From positions 7,068,001 to 7,132,000 of the forward strand of contig NC_013595.1 of NCBI RefSeq assembly GCF_000024865.1: a stretch of 64,000 nt of DNA, written 5' to 3'. A program made the position numbers and the translations under genes. Origin of the DNA: Streptosporangium roseum DSM 43021 (GTDB lineage: Bacteria > Actinomycetota > Actinomycetes > Streptosporangiales > Streptosporangiaceae). Of the stretch, positions 49,855 through 58,900 are shown piece by piece. The notes under the pieces were generated by a model, which did not search any database, was not told the origin of the DNA, and worked only from the letters and a program-made list of their open reading frames with translations. Within the stretch, counting starts at the first letter, position 1. Every line of letters begins with the position of its first letter.

Positions 49855-50832
49855 TCAGCGCCCCTCCCCCTTCAGACGCCGCCACCAGTCCTGGTGATCG
49901 CGATACCAGCGCACGACCTCGGCGAGTCCTTCGTCGAAGTCCGTCCGCGGTCCGTAGCCGATCGCCCGGATCTTTCCGCTGTCCACGGAGTAGCGCCGGT
50001 CGTGCCCGAGCCTGTCCGGCATGTGGTCGACCATCTCCCAGCCCACGTCGAAGGCCGCGAGCAGCCGCTCCGTGAGCTCCCGGTTGGTCAGCTCGACCCC
50101 GCCGCCGATGTTGTAGACCTCGCCGCCCTCGCCCTTGTCCAGCACGAGCTGAATGCCCCGGCAGTGGTCATCGACGTGCAGCCACTCGCGGACATGCTGA
50201 CCGTCCCCGTACAGGGGCACACGGTCTCCGTCGATCAGGTTGGTCACGAAGAGCGGGATGACCTTCTCGGGATACTGGTAGGGGCCGTAGTTGTTGGAGC
50301 AGCGGGTCACCCGTACGTCGAGCCCGTGGGTGCGGTGGTAGGCGCGGCACAGGAGATCGGCTCCCGCCTTGGCGGCCGAGTAGGGCGAGTTGGGCAGCAG
50401 CGGCTCCGACTCGGTCCAGGACCCCGCGGCGATGGACCCGTACACCTCGTCCGTGGAGATCTGGACGACCGTGCGCACGCCGGCGTCGAGCGCCGCCTGC
50501 AGGAGCCGCTGGGTGCCGTGAACGTTGGTGACCACGAAATCCCCGGCGGCGGTTATCGATCGGTCCACGTGTGTCTCGGCGGCGAAGTTCACGATCACGT
50601 CGTGCTCCGGCACCACGTCGGCGAGCAACCGGACGTCGGTGATGTCTCCTCTGACGAACGCGAAGCGCGGATGCCCGGCCACCGGACGCAGATTCGCCAT
50701 GTTGCCCGCGTACGTGAGCTTGTCCAGCACCGTCACCCGGGCGTCCTCGTAGCCGGGATAGATCCCGGACAGCAGCGACCGCACATAGTGGGAGCCGATG
50801 AACCCCGCGCCCCCCGGGACCAGGATCCTCAT
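49855..50832 (-). CDS. rmlB: dTDP-glucose 4,6-dehydratase
   Basis: 325 residues from ATG 50832; the open frame continues upstream only inside rmlA. NAD site VPGGAGFIGSHYVR, the catalytic S-T-D-E-V (ISTDEVYGSI), Y-x-x-x-K (YSAAKAG) and NYGPYQYPEKVIPLF are all present, as is the dTDP-sugar site HVREWLHVDDHC. It makes dTDP-4-keto-6-deoxyglucose. It overlaps rmlA by 4 bases (ATGA), so the pair is translationally coupled. No rmlC/rmlD is in the window. The keto-sugar may instead feed the WecE-like aminotransferase a few genes away. Confidence 0.95.
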   Translation of the reverse strand: MRILVPGGAGFIGSHYVRSLLSGIYPGYEDARVTVLDKLTYAGNMANLRPVAGHPRFAFVRGDITDVRLLADVVPEHDVIVNFAAETHVDRSITAAGDFVVTNVHGTQRLLQAALDAGVRTVVQISTDEVYGSIAAGSWTESEPLLPNSPYSAAKAGADLLCRAYHRTHGLDVRVTRCSNNYGPYQYPEKVIPLFVTNLIDGDRVPLYGDGQHVREWLHVDDHCRGIQLVLDKGEGGEVYNIGGGVELTNRELTERLLAAFDVGWEMVDHMPDRLGHDRRYSVDSGKIRAIGYGPRTDFDEGLAEVVRWYRDHQDWWRRLKGEGR

Positions 50833-51896
50833 GACCGCACCTGGACCCTGCTGTGATCGCCGACCATGAGCTGGCACGTGTCGGGCACTCCCGGGGCCCG
50901 CGTGACCTCGACGTTCCGGCCGATCAGGGAGTAGGTGAGCCGTGAGACGCCCCTGATGGTGGACTCTCCCAGGACTATGGCGTATTCCACCTCGGCGTGT
51001 TCCAGCGTGCAGCCCTCTCCGATCGAGGTGTAGGGACCGACGAACGAATTTACGATCTTGGTATGGGCCCCGATGACGGCGGGGCCCCGGATCACGGAGT
51101 TCTCCACCACGGCTCCGGGCTCGATGACGACACGCCCGGTTATGTCGGAGAGCCCGTCCACGGTTCCCCGGATGTCCGGCTCGATCGCCTCCAGGACGAT
51201 CCGGTTGCACTCCAGCATGTCCTGAAGCCGCCCGGTGTCCCTCCAGTAGCCGCTGACGAAGTGCGAATGGACACGGCGGCCGTTGTCGATGAGCCAGGTG
51301 ATCGCATCCGTGATCTCCAGCTCGCCGCGCGCGGACGGGCTGATCGCCCTGACCGCCTCGTGAATGGCCGGAGAGAACGTGTAGACCCCGACGATCGCGA
51401 GATCGCTACGCGGGTGTTCCGGCTTCTCCTCCAGCCCGATGATCTCGCCGTCCGGCCCGAGTTCCGCGACTCCGTAGAACTGCGGCTCGGCGACCTTGGT
51501 GAGCAGGATCTGCGCGTCGTAGTCCGCCTGGCGGAAGGAGTCCACCAGGCCGGTGATGCCGTCCACCAGGAAGTTGTCACCCAGATACATCACGAACGGC
51601 TCGTCGGCCAGGAACTCCCGGGCGATCAGGACGCAGTGCGCCAGCCCGAGCGGAGCCTCCTGATGGATGTAGGTGACGTCAAGCCCGAACGCCGAACCGT
51701 CCCCGACCGCGCTCTGGACCTCGCGGCCCGTATCGCCGACGATGACGCCCACGCCGGTGATACCGGCGTCCCGGATCGCTTCGAGCCCGTAGTAGAGCAC
51801 CGGCTTGTTGGCGACCGGCACCAACTGTTTCGCCGAGGTATGGGTCAGCGGGCGCAACCTCGTTCCCTTGCCGCCCGCTAGAACGAGTGCCTTCAT
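50829..51896 (-). CDS. rmlA: Glucose-1-phosphate thymidylyltransferase, long form
   Basis: 355 residues. The nucleotidyltransferase signature LVLAGGKGTRLRPLTHTSAKQLVP is at the N-terminus, with YLGDNFL for the metal site. The last about 120 residues form a left-handed beta-helix (GRVVIEPGAVVENSVIRGPAVIGAHTKI and so on), the long StrD-like type common in actinomycete deoxysugar clusters, unlike the about 290-residue E. coli RmlA. It makes dTDP-glucose. Translation is coupled to rmlB by a 4-base overlap. Its promoter is in the 135 bases to the GtrA gene. Confidence 0.95.
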   Translation of the reverse strand: MKALVLAGGKGTRLRPLTHTSAKQLVPVANKPVLYYGLEAIRDAGITGVGVIVGDTGREVQSAVGDGSAFGLDVTYIHQEAPLGLAHCVLIAREFLADEPFVMYLGDNFLVDGITGLVDSFRQADYDAQILLTKVAEPQFYGVAELGPDGEIIGLEEKPEHPRSDLAIVGVYTFSPAIHEAVRAISPSARGELEITDAITWLIDNGRRVHSHFVSGYWRDTGRLQDMLECNRIVLEAIEPDIRGTVDGLSDITGRVVIEPGAVVENSVIRGPAVIGAHTKIVNSFVGPYTSIGEGCTLEHAEVEYAIVLGESTIRGVSRLTYSLIGRNVEVTRAPGVPDTCQLMVGDHSRVQVRS

Positions 51897-52031
51897 CGCC
51901 CTTTGAGTCCTTCCGCGAAGAACGCATGGCCGCAGCGACCATCTGTCGACTCGAATTTAGGCGGCGGCCTACTCGGAACCCCCTCTGTGATTCTCCGCTT
52001 TTGTCGAAGAGCAGGCGACAACTTGCCAAGA

Positions 52032-52496
52032 CTAGACATGTCCGCGATCGCGGAACGTCCATCTTTTGTTTATCGCGTAGCTCAGCGGCGGACTCGCGAC
52101 TATTATCACCCCCTGAGCCACCATTATGGACATATCAACAAACTCCACCAAAATCGGGACTCCTGCGATAGATACCGCGAGGAAGCCCACCCCCACCGCG
52201 TAAAACCGCAGGTAGCCCGTGAGCCATGGCTCCCCGGAGGCCCGGAAGACCACCCATCTGTACCAGGGGTAGACGATCACCACGGTGACCAGGTGGCTGA
52301 CCACAAGCAGGAAAAGATAGGGCACCTCATTCTTGGCCATCAGCAATGCTAGGCCAAGGAGAGCGTAATAGACCACGGCCGTCATGGCGCCGGCCAGCAG
52401 GTATGTGATGCGCTGGCCCCCAAGAGCCGATATCAAAGCTCGCCACCCGGAATGCGACCTCTTGTCGCGGGCGGCCCGGCCTTCCACTTCAACCAT
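52032..52496 (-). CDS. GtrA family membrane protein
   Basis: 154 residues with about four hydrophobic segments and the GtrA pattern (YLLAGAMTAVVYYALLGLALL, and NKRWTFRDRG at the end). GtrA proteins are small flippases or helpers for polyprenyl-phosphate sugars made by a partner GT2. The partner here is the divergent gene 80 bases away. The N-terminal 25 residues are charged and cytoplasmic. It is transcribed toward rmlA, 135 bases apart. Confidence 0.85.
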   Translation of the reverse strand: MVEVEGRAARDKRSHSGWRALISALGGQRITYLLAGAMTAVVYYALLGLALLMAKNEVPYLFLLVVSHLVTVVIVYPWYRWVVFRASGEPWLTGYLRFYAVGVGFLAVSIAGVPILVEFVDMSIMVAQGVIIVASPPLSYAINKRWTFRDRGHV

Positions 52497-52575
52497 ATGA
52501 CGGTCACTCCGGATCGCGGTCGGGCAACGGGATCAGGAGGAGTGTAGCCGGTGACGATAAATAATCGGGGGATTA

Positions 52576-53583
52576 ATGTCGGTGTCGGTGGTTATTCCGT
52601 GTTACCGTTCCGCGCAGTCCCTTCCGAGTTTGGTAGCGAGGCTGATGCCGGTCCTGCAGGACATGTCCGTCCGGCACGAGGTGATACTCGTCGTCGACGG
52701 CAGCCCGGACGACACCTGGAGGACGGCCGCCGAGCTGGCCCGGCGGATCGACGGCGTCCGGGCGATCCACCTGTCCCGCAACTACGGCCAGCACAACGCG
52801 CTGGTCGCCGGCATCAGGGAGGCGGAGTTCGAGATCGTCGTCACGATGGACGACGACCTCCAGCATCCGCCGGAGCAGATCCCCCTCCTGCTGGCCGCCC
52901 TTGAGGGCGACCATCTCGACCTGGTGTACGGCGTTCCGCATCACGAGGAGCACGGCTTCGTCCGCAGCGCCGCCTCCCGAACGGTCAAGGCCGGCCTGGC
53001 AGGTGCGCTGGGAGTGCGCACCGCACGGACGATCAGCGCCTTCCGCGCTTTCCGGACGCGGCTGCGCGACGGGTTCGAGGAGCTGTCCGGACCGCACGCG
53101 TCCGTCGACGTGGCTCTGTCCTGGGCGACCACGCGGGTGGGCTCCGTAAAGGTGAACATGAGCGAACGCGTCCAGGGGCGGTCCAACTACACGCCGCGCC
53201 TGCTGGTCCGGCACGCGGTGAACATGCTCCTCGGCTACAGCACGGCTCCTCTACGGGCGGCGAGCTATCTCGGATTTCTGGCCGGGATCGTCGGCCTGCT
53301 GCTGGGCGGGGTCGTGCTGTGGCGCTTCGCGACGGGCGACACCACGGTGGCCGGGTTCACCACCATCGCCTCGATGGTCGCGCTCTTCTCGTCCGCCCAG
53401 CTCATATCCGTCGGGCTTCTCGGTGAATACGTCGGGCGCATCCACGGGAACGGGATGGGACGGCCGACCTACGTGGTGCGTGAACGCGCCGGATCGTTCG
53501 CCGCCCTCGACGTGCCCTGGCAGGCGGGGGATGTCAGCGCTCCGGCCCGCGCAGGAGTCGGCTCCGGATCAGATGAACGGTGA
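52576..53583 (+). CDS. Family 2 glycosyltransferase, ArnC/polyprenyl-phosphate type
   Basis: 335 residues. The GT-A domain begins at VSVVIPCYRSAQSLPSLVARL, with the metal site in VTMDDDLQHPPEQIP (D-D-D). Two C-terminal hydrophobic segments (GFLAGIVGLLLGGVVL and MVALFSSAQLISVGLLGEYVGR) are as in the ArnC/DPM1 group, which load a sugar onto undecaprenyl phosphate at the inner membrane face. It pairs with the divergent GtrA gene. Its last 50 bases overlap the convergent acetyltransferase gene. The sugar could be the 4-amino-sugar made by the neighbouring genes, which is inference. Confidence 0.88.
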   Translation: MSVSVVIPCYRSAQSLPSLVARLMPVLQDMSVRHEVILVVDGSPDDTWRTAAELARRIDGVRAIHLSRNYGQHNALVAGIREAEFEIVVTMDDDLQHPPEQIPLLLAALEGDHLDLVYGVPHHEEHGFVRSAASRTVKAGLAGALGVRTARTISAFRAFRTRLRDGFEELSGPHASVDVALSWATTRVGSVKVNMSERVQGRSNYTPRLLVRHAVNMLLGYSTAPLRAASYLGFLAGIVGLLLGGVVLWRFATGDTTVAGFTTIASMVALFSSAQLISVGLLGEYVGRIHGNGMGRPTYVVRERAGSFAALDVPWQAGDVSAPARAGVGSGSDER

Positions 53584-54343
53584 GAAGTGCCTGCACGGGC
53601 TCGAATCCGTACCTGGCCCATGCCCGCTGCACCCGCGTGTTGTGCCCCTGGGTGGAGATGACGACCTCTTTCCCGCCACGGGCCCGCGTGCGATCCTCGA
53701 CCGCCTTCAGCAGGTGGGCGTAGAGGCCGCGCCCCTGCGCTCCGGAGACCACACCCGCGAGCAGGATCTCCGTCGGAGAGCCGTCCACCGTGTCCTCCAG
53801 CGTGGCCAGCGCGAGAAGCCTGGGCTCCCCCTCTCCCTCCCGCTCGCTCCGGCTCCGCAGTGCCAGGCACCGTCCTTCCGTGGCGGACCTCAATGCCCAC
53901 TCCCGGTAGCCCGCCAGTGCCTTGGCGGCCTCGAAAAGAGGATTGGCCATGTAGTGGTTTCCGTACGAGGCGAAGATGTCGGAGACCAGTTCCCGCACCG
54001 CCGTCGGAGCGACCGACGTCGTCGTCCGCAGATCCCGCGACGGCTCCGGCGTACGCCCCTCCCCCACCCGCAGCCGCCAGTAGACCAGGCAGTCCGCCAG
54101 TACGGCGGTCCGGCCGAGCGTGGTCAGCTCCGCGAACCAGCCGACGTGTTCGGCCGGGTACCGCAGCACGATGACATCCCCGGGCGACCCCGCGACGGCC
54201 TCCCGGACCGCGGAGATCGAATATCCGGACCCGGACCCGGTGGGCACGGTGAGGCGCTGGACGGCGCATCCGAACCGGGCGGACTCAAGCGGAGACTCCC
54301 GGATCAGCAGCGGCCCCCCGTCCGAGACGTCATGCCAGGCCAT
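53534..54343 (-). CDS. WecD-like acetyltransferase
   Basis: 269 residues from ATG 54343, which shares a base with the TGA of the aminotransferase gene (TGATG). The C-terminal half carries the GNAT acetyl-CoA site (LAGVVSGAQGRGLYAHLLKAV) and the long AWARYGFEP helix. The N-terminal half has the extra domain seen in WecD, dTDP-4-amino-4,6-dideoxygalactose N-acetyltransferase. Next to a WecE-like gene the WecD assignment is fair, but the acyl group and sugar are unproven. It overlaps the convergent GT2 by 50 bases. Confidence 0.75.
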   Translation of the reverse strand: MAWHDVSDGGPLLIRESPLESARFGCAVQRLTVPTGSGSGYSISAVREAVAGSPGDVIVLRYPAEHVGWFAELTTLGRTAVLADCLVYWRLRVGEGRTPEPSRDLRTTTSVAPTAVRELVSDIFASYGNHYMANPLFEAAKALAGYREWALRSATEGRCLALRSRSEREGEGEPRLLALATLEDTVDGSPTEILLAGVVSGAQGRGLYAHLLKAVEDRTRARGGKEVVISTQGHNTRVQRAWARYGFEPVQALLTVHLIRSRLLRGPER

Positions 54344-55497
54344 CAGCCCACCCGGTAGGTCCGGACGGCGTCGAGCACACTCGCCACACCGGCCTCGTCC
54401 AGATCGGCGAACAGCGGCAGCCGTACGAGACGATCGGCGGACTCCTCGGTGACCGGGCATCCGCCCGGGGCCACCCGCCCGTACCGCACGCCCGCCGGCG
54501 CGGTGTGCAACGGCTGGTAGTGGAATGCCGCCCGCACGCCCCTGCCCGCGAGGTGGGCGATGAACGCCTGCCGCTCCCGCAGATCCGGGAGCAGCAGGTA
54601 GTACAGGTGCGCCGGGTGTGCGCAGCCGTCAGGGATCATGGGTTGTGCGACCCCGTTCTCCGCGGCCCAGTCCGCGAGCTCCTCGTGATACCTCCGCCAT
54701 ACGGCGTGACGCAGGAACTGGATCTTGTCGAATGATTCCAGCTGGGAGGTGAGCTGCGCGGCGAGAACATCGGACGGCAGATAGCTGGAGCCGATGTCGA
54801 CCCACCGGTACTTGTCCACCTGGCCTCGGAAGAACCGGCTGCGGTCGGTGCCCTTCTCCCGGATGATCTCGGCACGCGCGACGAGGCCGGCGTCGTTCAG
54901 CAGCAGCGCGCCCCCTTCGCCGCACTGCACGTTCTTCGTCTCGTGGAAGCTCTGGGTGGCCATCCGGCCGAACGACCCGAGAGGCCGGCCTCTGTAGGAC
55001 CCGCCCAGGCCGTGGGCGTTGTCCTCGATGAGAGCCAGACCGTGCCGCCGGCACAGCTCGCCGATCGTCTCCAGCTCGCAGGCGACACCCGCGTAGTGCA
55101 CGACCATGACGGCCCGCGTGCGGTCGGTGATCGCGGATTCGATCAGCCGCTCGTCCATGTTCAGGGTGTCGGGCCTGCAGTCGACGAACACCGGGACCGC
55201 CCCGCGCAGGACGTAGGCGTTGGCCGTCGACATGAAGGTGAACGACGGCATGATCACCTCGTCGCCGGGCCGTAGGTCCAGCAGGATCGCCGACATCTCC
55301 AGCGCGTGTGTGCAGGAGGTGGTCAGCATCACCCCGCTCGATCCGGTCAGCTCGCGCAGGAGCCCGGTGGCCCGCCGGGTGAACGGCCCGTCCCCCGAGG
55401 TGGATCCCTGGCGTACGGCCTGCGCGAGGTAATCGAGCTCGTTCTCCGAGAGATGCGTTCGATTGAAGGGAATCGTCTTCAGACCGGTTGTGCTCAC
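54343..55497 (-). CDS. WecE-like dTDP-4-keto-6-deoxysugar aminotransferase
   Basis: 384 residues from GTG 55497; an ATG at 55572 would add 25 residues that do not fit the family. It is a DegT/DnrJ/EryC1 PLP enzyme: PSFTFMSTANAYVLRGAVPVF with the VDCRPDTLNMDE that follows is very close to E. coli WecE. The PLP lysine is in SFHETKNVQCGEGG. It should turn dTDP-4-keto-6-deoxyglucose from RmlB into a dTDP-4-amino-4,6-dideoxyhexose. Translation of the acetyltransferase gene is coupled to it. A 480-base AT-richer region lies upstream. Confidence 0.88.
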   Translation of the reverse strand: MSTTGLKTIPFNRTHLSENELDYLAQAVRQGSTSGDGPFTRRATGLLRELTGSSGVMLTTSCTHALEMSAILLDLRPGDEVIMPSFTFMSTANAYVLRGAVPVFVDCRPDTLNMDERLIESAITDRTRAVMVVHYAGVACELETIGELCRRHGLALIEDNAHGLGGSYRGRPLGSFGRMATQSFHETKNVQCGEGGALLLNDAGLVARAEIIREKGTDRSRFFRGQVDKYRWVDIGSSYLPSDVLAAQLTSQLESFDKIQFLRHAVWRRYHEELADWAAENGVAQPMIPDGCAHPAHLYYLLLPDLRERQAFIAHLAGRGVRAAFHYQPLHTAPAGVRYGRVAPGGCPVTEESADRLVRLPLFADLDEAGVASVLDAVRTYRVG

Positions 55498-55979
55498 CTT
55501 CGCAGTGAACAACGGGCGGGACGGCCGACACGCATTGCGCCCGTGTCCCTTGGCGAGCCATTGCGCAAGCATTACGTTGTTCCCGGCCGCCCGGACCCGG
55601 TAGAGGGCCTCGTCATCGGAACGGAATGGGAGCCTCGCGAGGCTCCCGCACCCGATCCCGGACCGGCGCGAACTTCACCGGGGAAATCCGCGCGCTCCAT
55701 AACGCCGGGCGAGCGGGGCGCCGCCTCTTGAACACTCCTTTTCTGTTCTCTCCATATCTCCGGGACGACGGCCCACGCCGCCCCTGGGCGCCGTTGAGCG
55801 GGCGCGGCGTCCACCGTAAAGGGTTTTCCGGTGCGGGATCACCATCAATGTCCGTCCCGTATGGAAACCGCCGCTTCTTCGGCTAATACCCATTGCGGCC
55901 CGGGCATCGTTATTTTTCGTATGTTCTCACCCCTCACCGACCGGCGGGGGTGACTTCCGGATTGTCATCGGAGCCGCTA
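55498..55979. other. Intergenic region between the divergent aminotransferase and DMFase-like genes
   Basis: No convincing gene in about 480 bases. GC falls toward 55900–55980. It contains a perfect 20-bp palindrome (55628–55647). The frame of the downstream gene is open from 55893, but the ATG at 55980 has the better ribosome site (GGAG) and signal peptide. Confidence 0.5.
55628..55647. promoter_or_regulatory. Perfect 20-bp palindrome
   Basis: GGGAGCCTCGCGAGGCTCCC is an exact palindrome with no loop, centred on CTCGCGAG. It lies 130 bases upstream of the aminotransferase start and 330 bases upstream of the divergent secreted-protein gene. A symmetric protein-binding site is the likely role; a cruciform or terminator is less likely because there is no spacer or T-run. 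Confidence 0.6.
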
Positions 55980-58900
55980 ATGTCGAATCATAGTAAAAGG
56001 ACCGCTTTTGGATGGAGACGGGCGCTCCGAATTGCGCCTTTCGTCTTCGGGCTCAGCGTTTTGATCAGCCCGCTCGGGGTCGCCCAGGCGCTGACACCCG
56101 CCCCGGAGGAAAAGCCCGCGGGGGCGGTGGCCCCTCCTTCGCAGACGACCGCCGCCGGCCACAGGAACGAGGCCCGCCCACCGGCCGACACCGATGACGG
56201 CAGGCACGAAGTCCGCCCGCCGGCCGACGCCGACGGCGAGAGGGCGGGCGACAACAACAGGAGAAGGCCTCTGTCCGCTCACACGCGGGCGCTCCGCGCC
56301 GCCTGCCCGCCGACTTCCGTCATCTGCCTGGAGAACAGCCTGCCCGGCAACCCTCCCAGTGAATGGGACATCCCCGGATCCGGGTTCGGTGACATAGATG
56401 GCTATACAACCCAGATAAGCGTCAACAAAGGGCAGACCGTACAGTTCAAGGTCCTCACCGAGGCGACCGACTACCGTGTGGACATCTACCGCATCGGTTA
56501 CTACAGCGGCATGGGCGCACGGTTGATCACAACGGTCTCCCCCTCGGTGCCCCTGCCCCAGATTCAGCCGGACTGCTCGCAGGACGTGACCACCGGACTG
56601 CTCGACTGCGGCAACTGGGCGGTGTCCGCCTCCTGGGCGGTTCCGGCGAGCGCCGTCTCCGGGGTCTACATCGCGAACCTCATCCGGGAGGACGGGACAC
56701 CCGGCGCCGGCCAGATGATATTCGTGGTCCGGGACGACGAGCGCGGGTCAGAGCTGCTGATGCAGACCTCCGATGCCACCTGGCAGGCCTACAACAGGTT
56801 CGGCGGCAGCAGCCTCTACACCGGCATTCCGGTCGGGCGCGCCTTCAAGGTCAGCTACAACCGTCCGTTCACCACCCGGGCCACCAATCCGGAGAGCTTC
56901 TTCTTCAATTCGGAGTATCCGATGATCAGGTGGCTGGAGGCCAATGCGTACGACGTCAGCTACACCAGCAACGTCGACACCACCGCACGGGCCACCGAAT
57001 TGCTCGAGCACAAGATATTCATCTCCGTCGGCCATGACGAGTATTGGTCCAACGAGATGCGGAACAATGTGGAGAACGCGCGCGACAACGGCCTCGACCT
57101 CGCGTTCTTCTCCGGGAACGAGATTTTCTGGAAGACCCGGTGGGAGGACAGCGCGGATGGCACCGCCACCCCGTTCCGGACGCTTGTCTGCTACAAGGAG
57201 ACGATCGCCAACGCCAAGATCGACCCCAGCCCCCAGTGGACCGGTACCTGGCGCGACCCGCGTTTCTCTCCACCGTCGAACGGCGGCAGGCCGGAGAACA
57301 GCCTGACCGGGACCCTGTTCAAGGTGAACGGCATCGTCAACGACCCGATGCGCGTGCCCGCCGAGTACGCCCCCATGCGGTTCTGGCGGAACACCTCCGT
57401 GGCCACCCTCCAACCGGGAGAGACGGCGGTCTTCCCCGACGGGGTGCTCGGCTACGAATGGGATGAGTCACCCGACAACGGGGTCGAGCCGATGGGGCCG
57501 GTGCGGCTGTCCAGGACGACGTTCACCAAGCCGTCCAAGATCCTGCTCAACTTCGGCAGCGCGTACGGCGCCGGGACCGCCACCCACAGCCTGACGCTCT
57601 ACCGGAATCCGGGCGGTGCACTCGTCTTCGGCGCGGGAACCACCCAGTGGTCGTGGGGGCTCGACGCCGTCCACGACCGGCCGGGCACTCCCACGGACAT
57701 CCGGATGCAGCAGGCGACGGTCAACCTCTTCGCCGACATGGGAGCCCAGCCGGCAAGCCTCCAGCCGAACCTTGTCCCGGCGACGCCGTCGACGGACACC
57801 GCCCCACCGACCTCGGCGATCACCAGCCCTTCCAGCGGCGCGACCGTCGCCGGCGGCGTGGCCATCCCGATCCAGGGAACGGCGAGCGACACCGGAGGCG
57901 GCGTCGTGGCGGGCGTCGAGATCTCCGTCGACGGCGGCACCACGTGGTTCCAGACGACGGGCCGCAGCAACTGGCAGTACACCTGGACGCCCGGTGCCGC
58001 CGGCACGACGACGATCAGGACACGGGCGTTCGACGACATCGGCAACATCCAGGGGACGCCGACCGTGCGGACCGTGACCGTGACCGACGGGTGCCCGTGC
58101 TCCGTCTGGGCGCCGACCGGCACGCCCGCCGTCAGTTCGCATCCCGATCCCAAAGCGGTCGAGCTCGGAGTGAAGTTCCAGGCCTCGAGTACCGGCTTCG
58201 TCTCGGGAATCAGGTTCTACAAGGGCGCGCAGAACACGGGAACGCACACCGGTAATCTCTGGAGCTCCACGGGAACCCTCCTGGCGAGGGCGACGTTCAC
58301 CAACGAGACGGCGACCGGATGGCAGCAGGTGAACTTCTCCAAACCCGTTCAGGTGATCCCCGGCACCACATATGTGGCGTCTTACCACACGACGTCGGGA
58401 AATTATTCGATCACACGGCCGTATTTCACAACGCAGTACTCGACCGGTCTGCTCACCGCCCTCGCGAACAGCACGCCGGGAGGGAACGGCGTTTACCGAT
58501 ACAGCGCGACGAGCACTTTCCCGACCACTCCCTACCAGGCCACGAACTACTGGGTCGACGTGGTGTTCTCACCGCCGATCAGCCTGTGGGACGACAGCAC
58601 GCTCCCGGCGGTCCCGACCATGGACGACCCCAAGGCCGTGACGCTCGGTGTGAAGTTCCAGGCCACGCGCACGGGCGCGATCGAGGGGATCAGATTCTAC
58701 AAAGGCCCGCAGAACACCGGAACCCACGTCGGAAGCCTGTGGACGGCCAGCGGTCAGCTGATCACGAGCGCGACGTTCACCGACGAGACAGCGACCGGAT
58801 GGCAACAGGTGCTATTTGATACACCTATTACAATAACTGCCAACACTACATATGTAGCGTCATATCACACGACATCGGGATTCTATTCGATAACACGGCC

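Noticed and set aside
49855..51210. Longer 451-residue version of rmlB
   Set aside because: The extra N-terminal 126 residues are an out-of-frame reading of rmlA; the NAD-binding start is at ATG 50832.
45723..55497. Antibiotic deoxysugar cluster
   Set aside because: No polyketide, peptide or aglycone genes and no antibiotic-type glycosyltransferase are present; the neighbours are surface-glycan genes.
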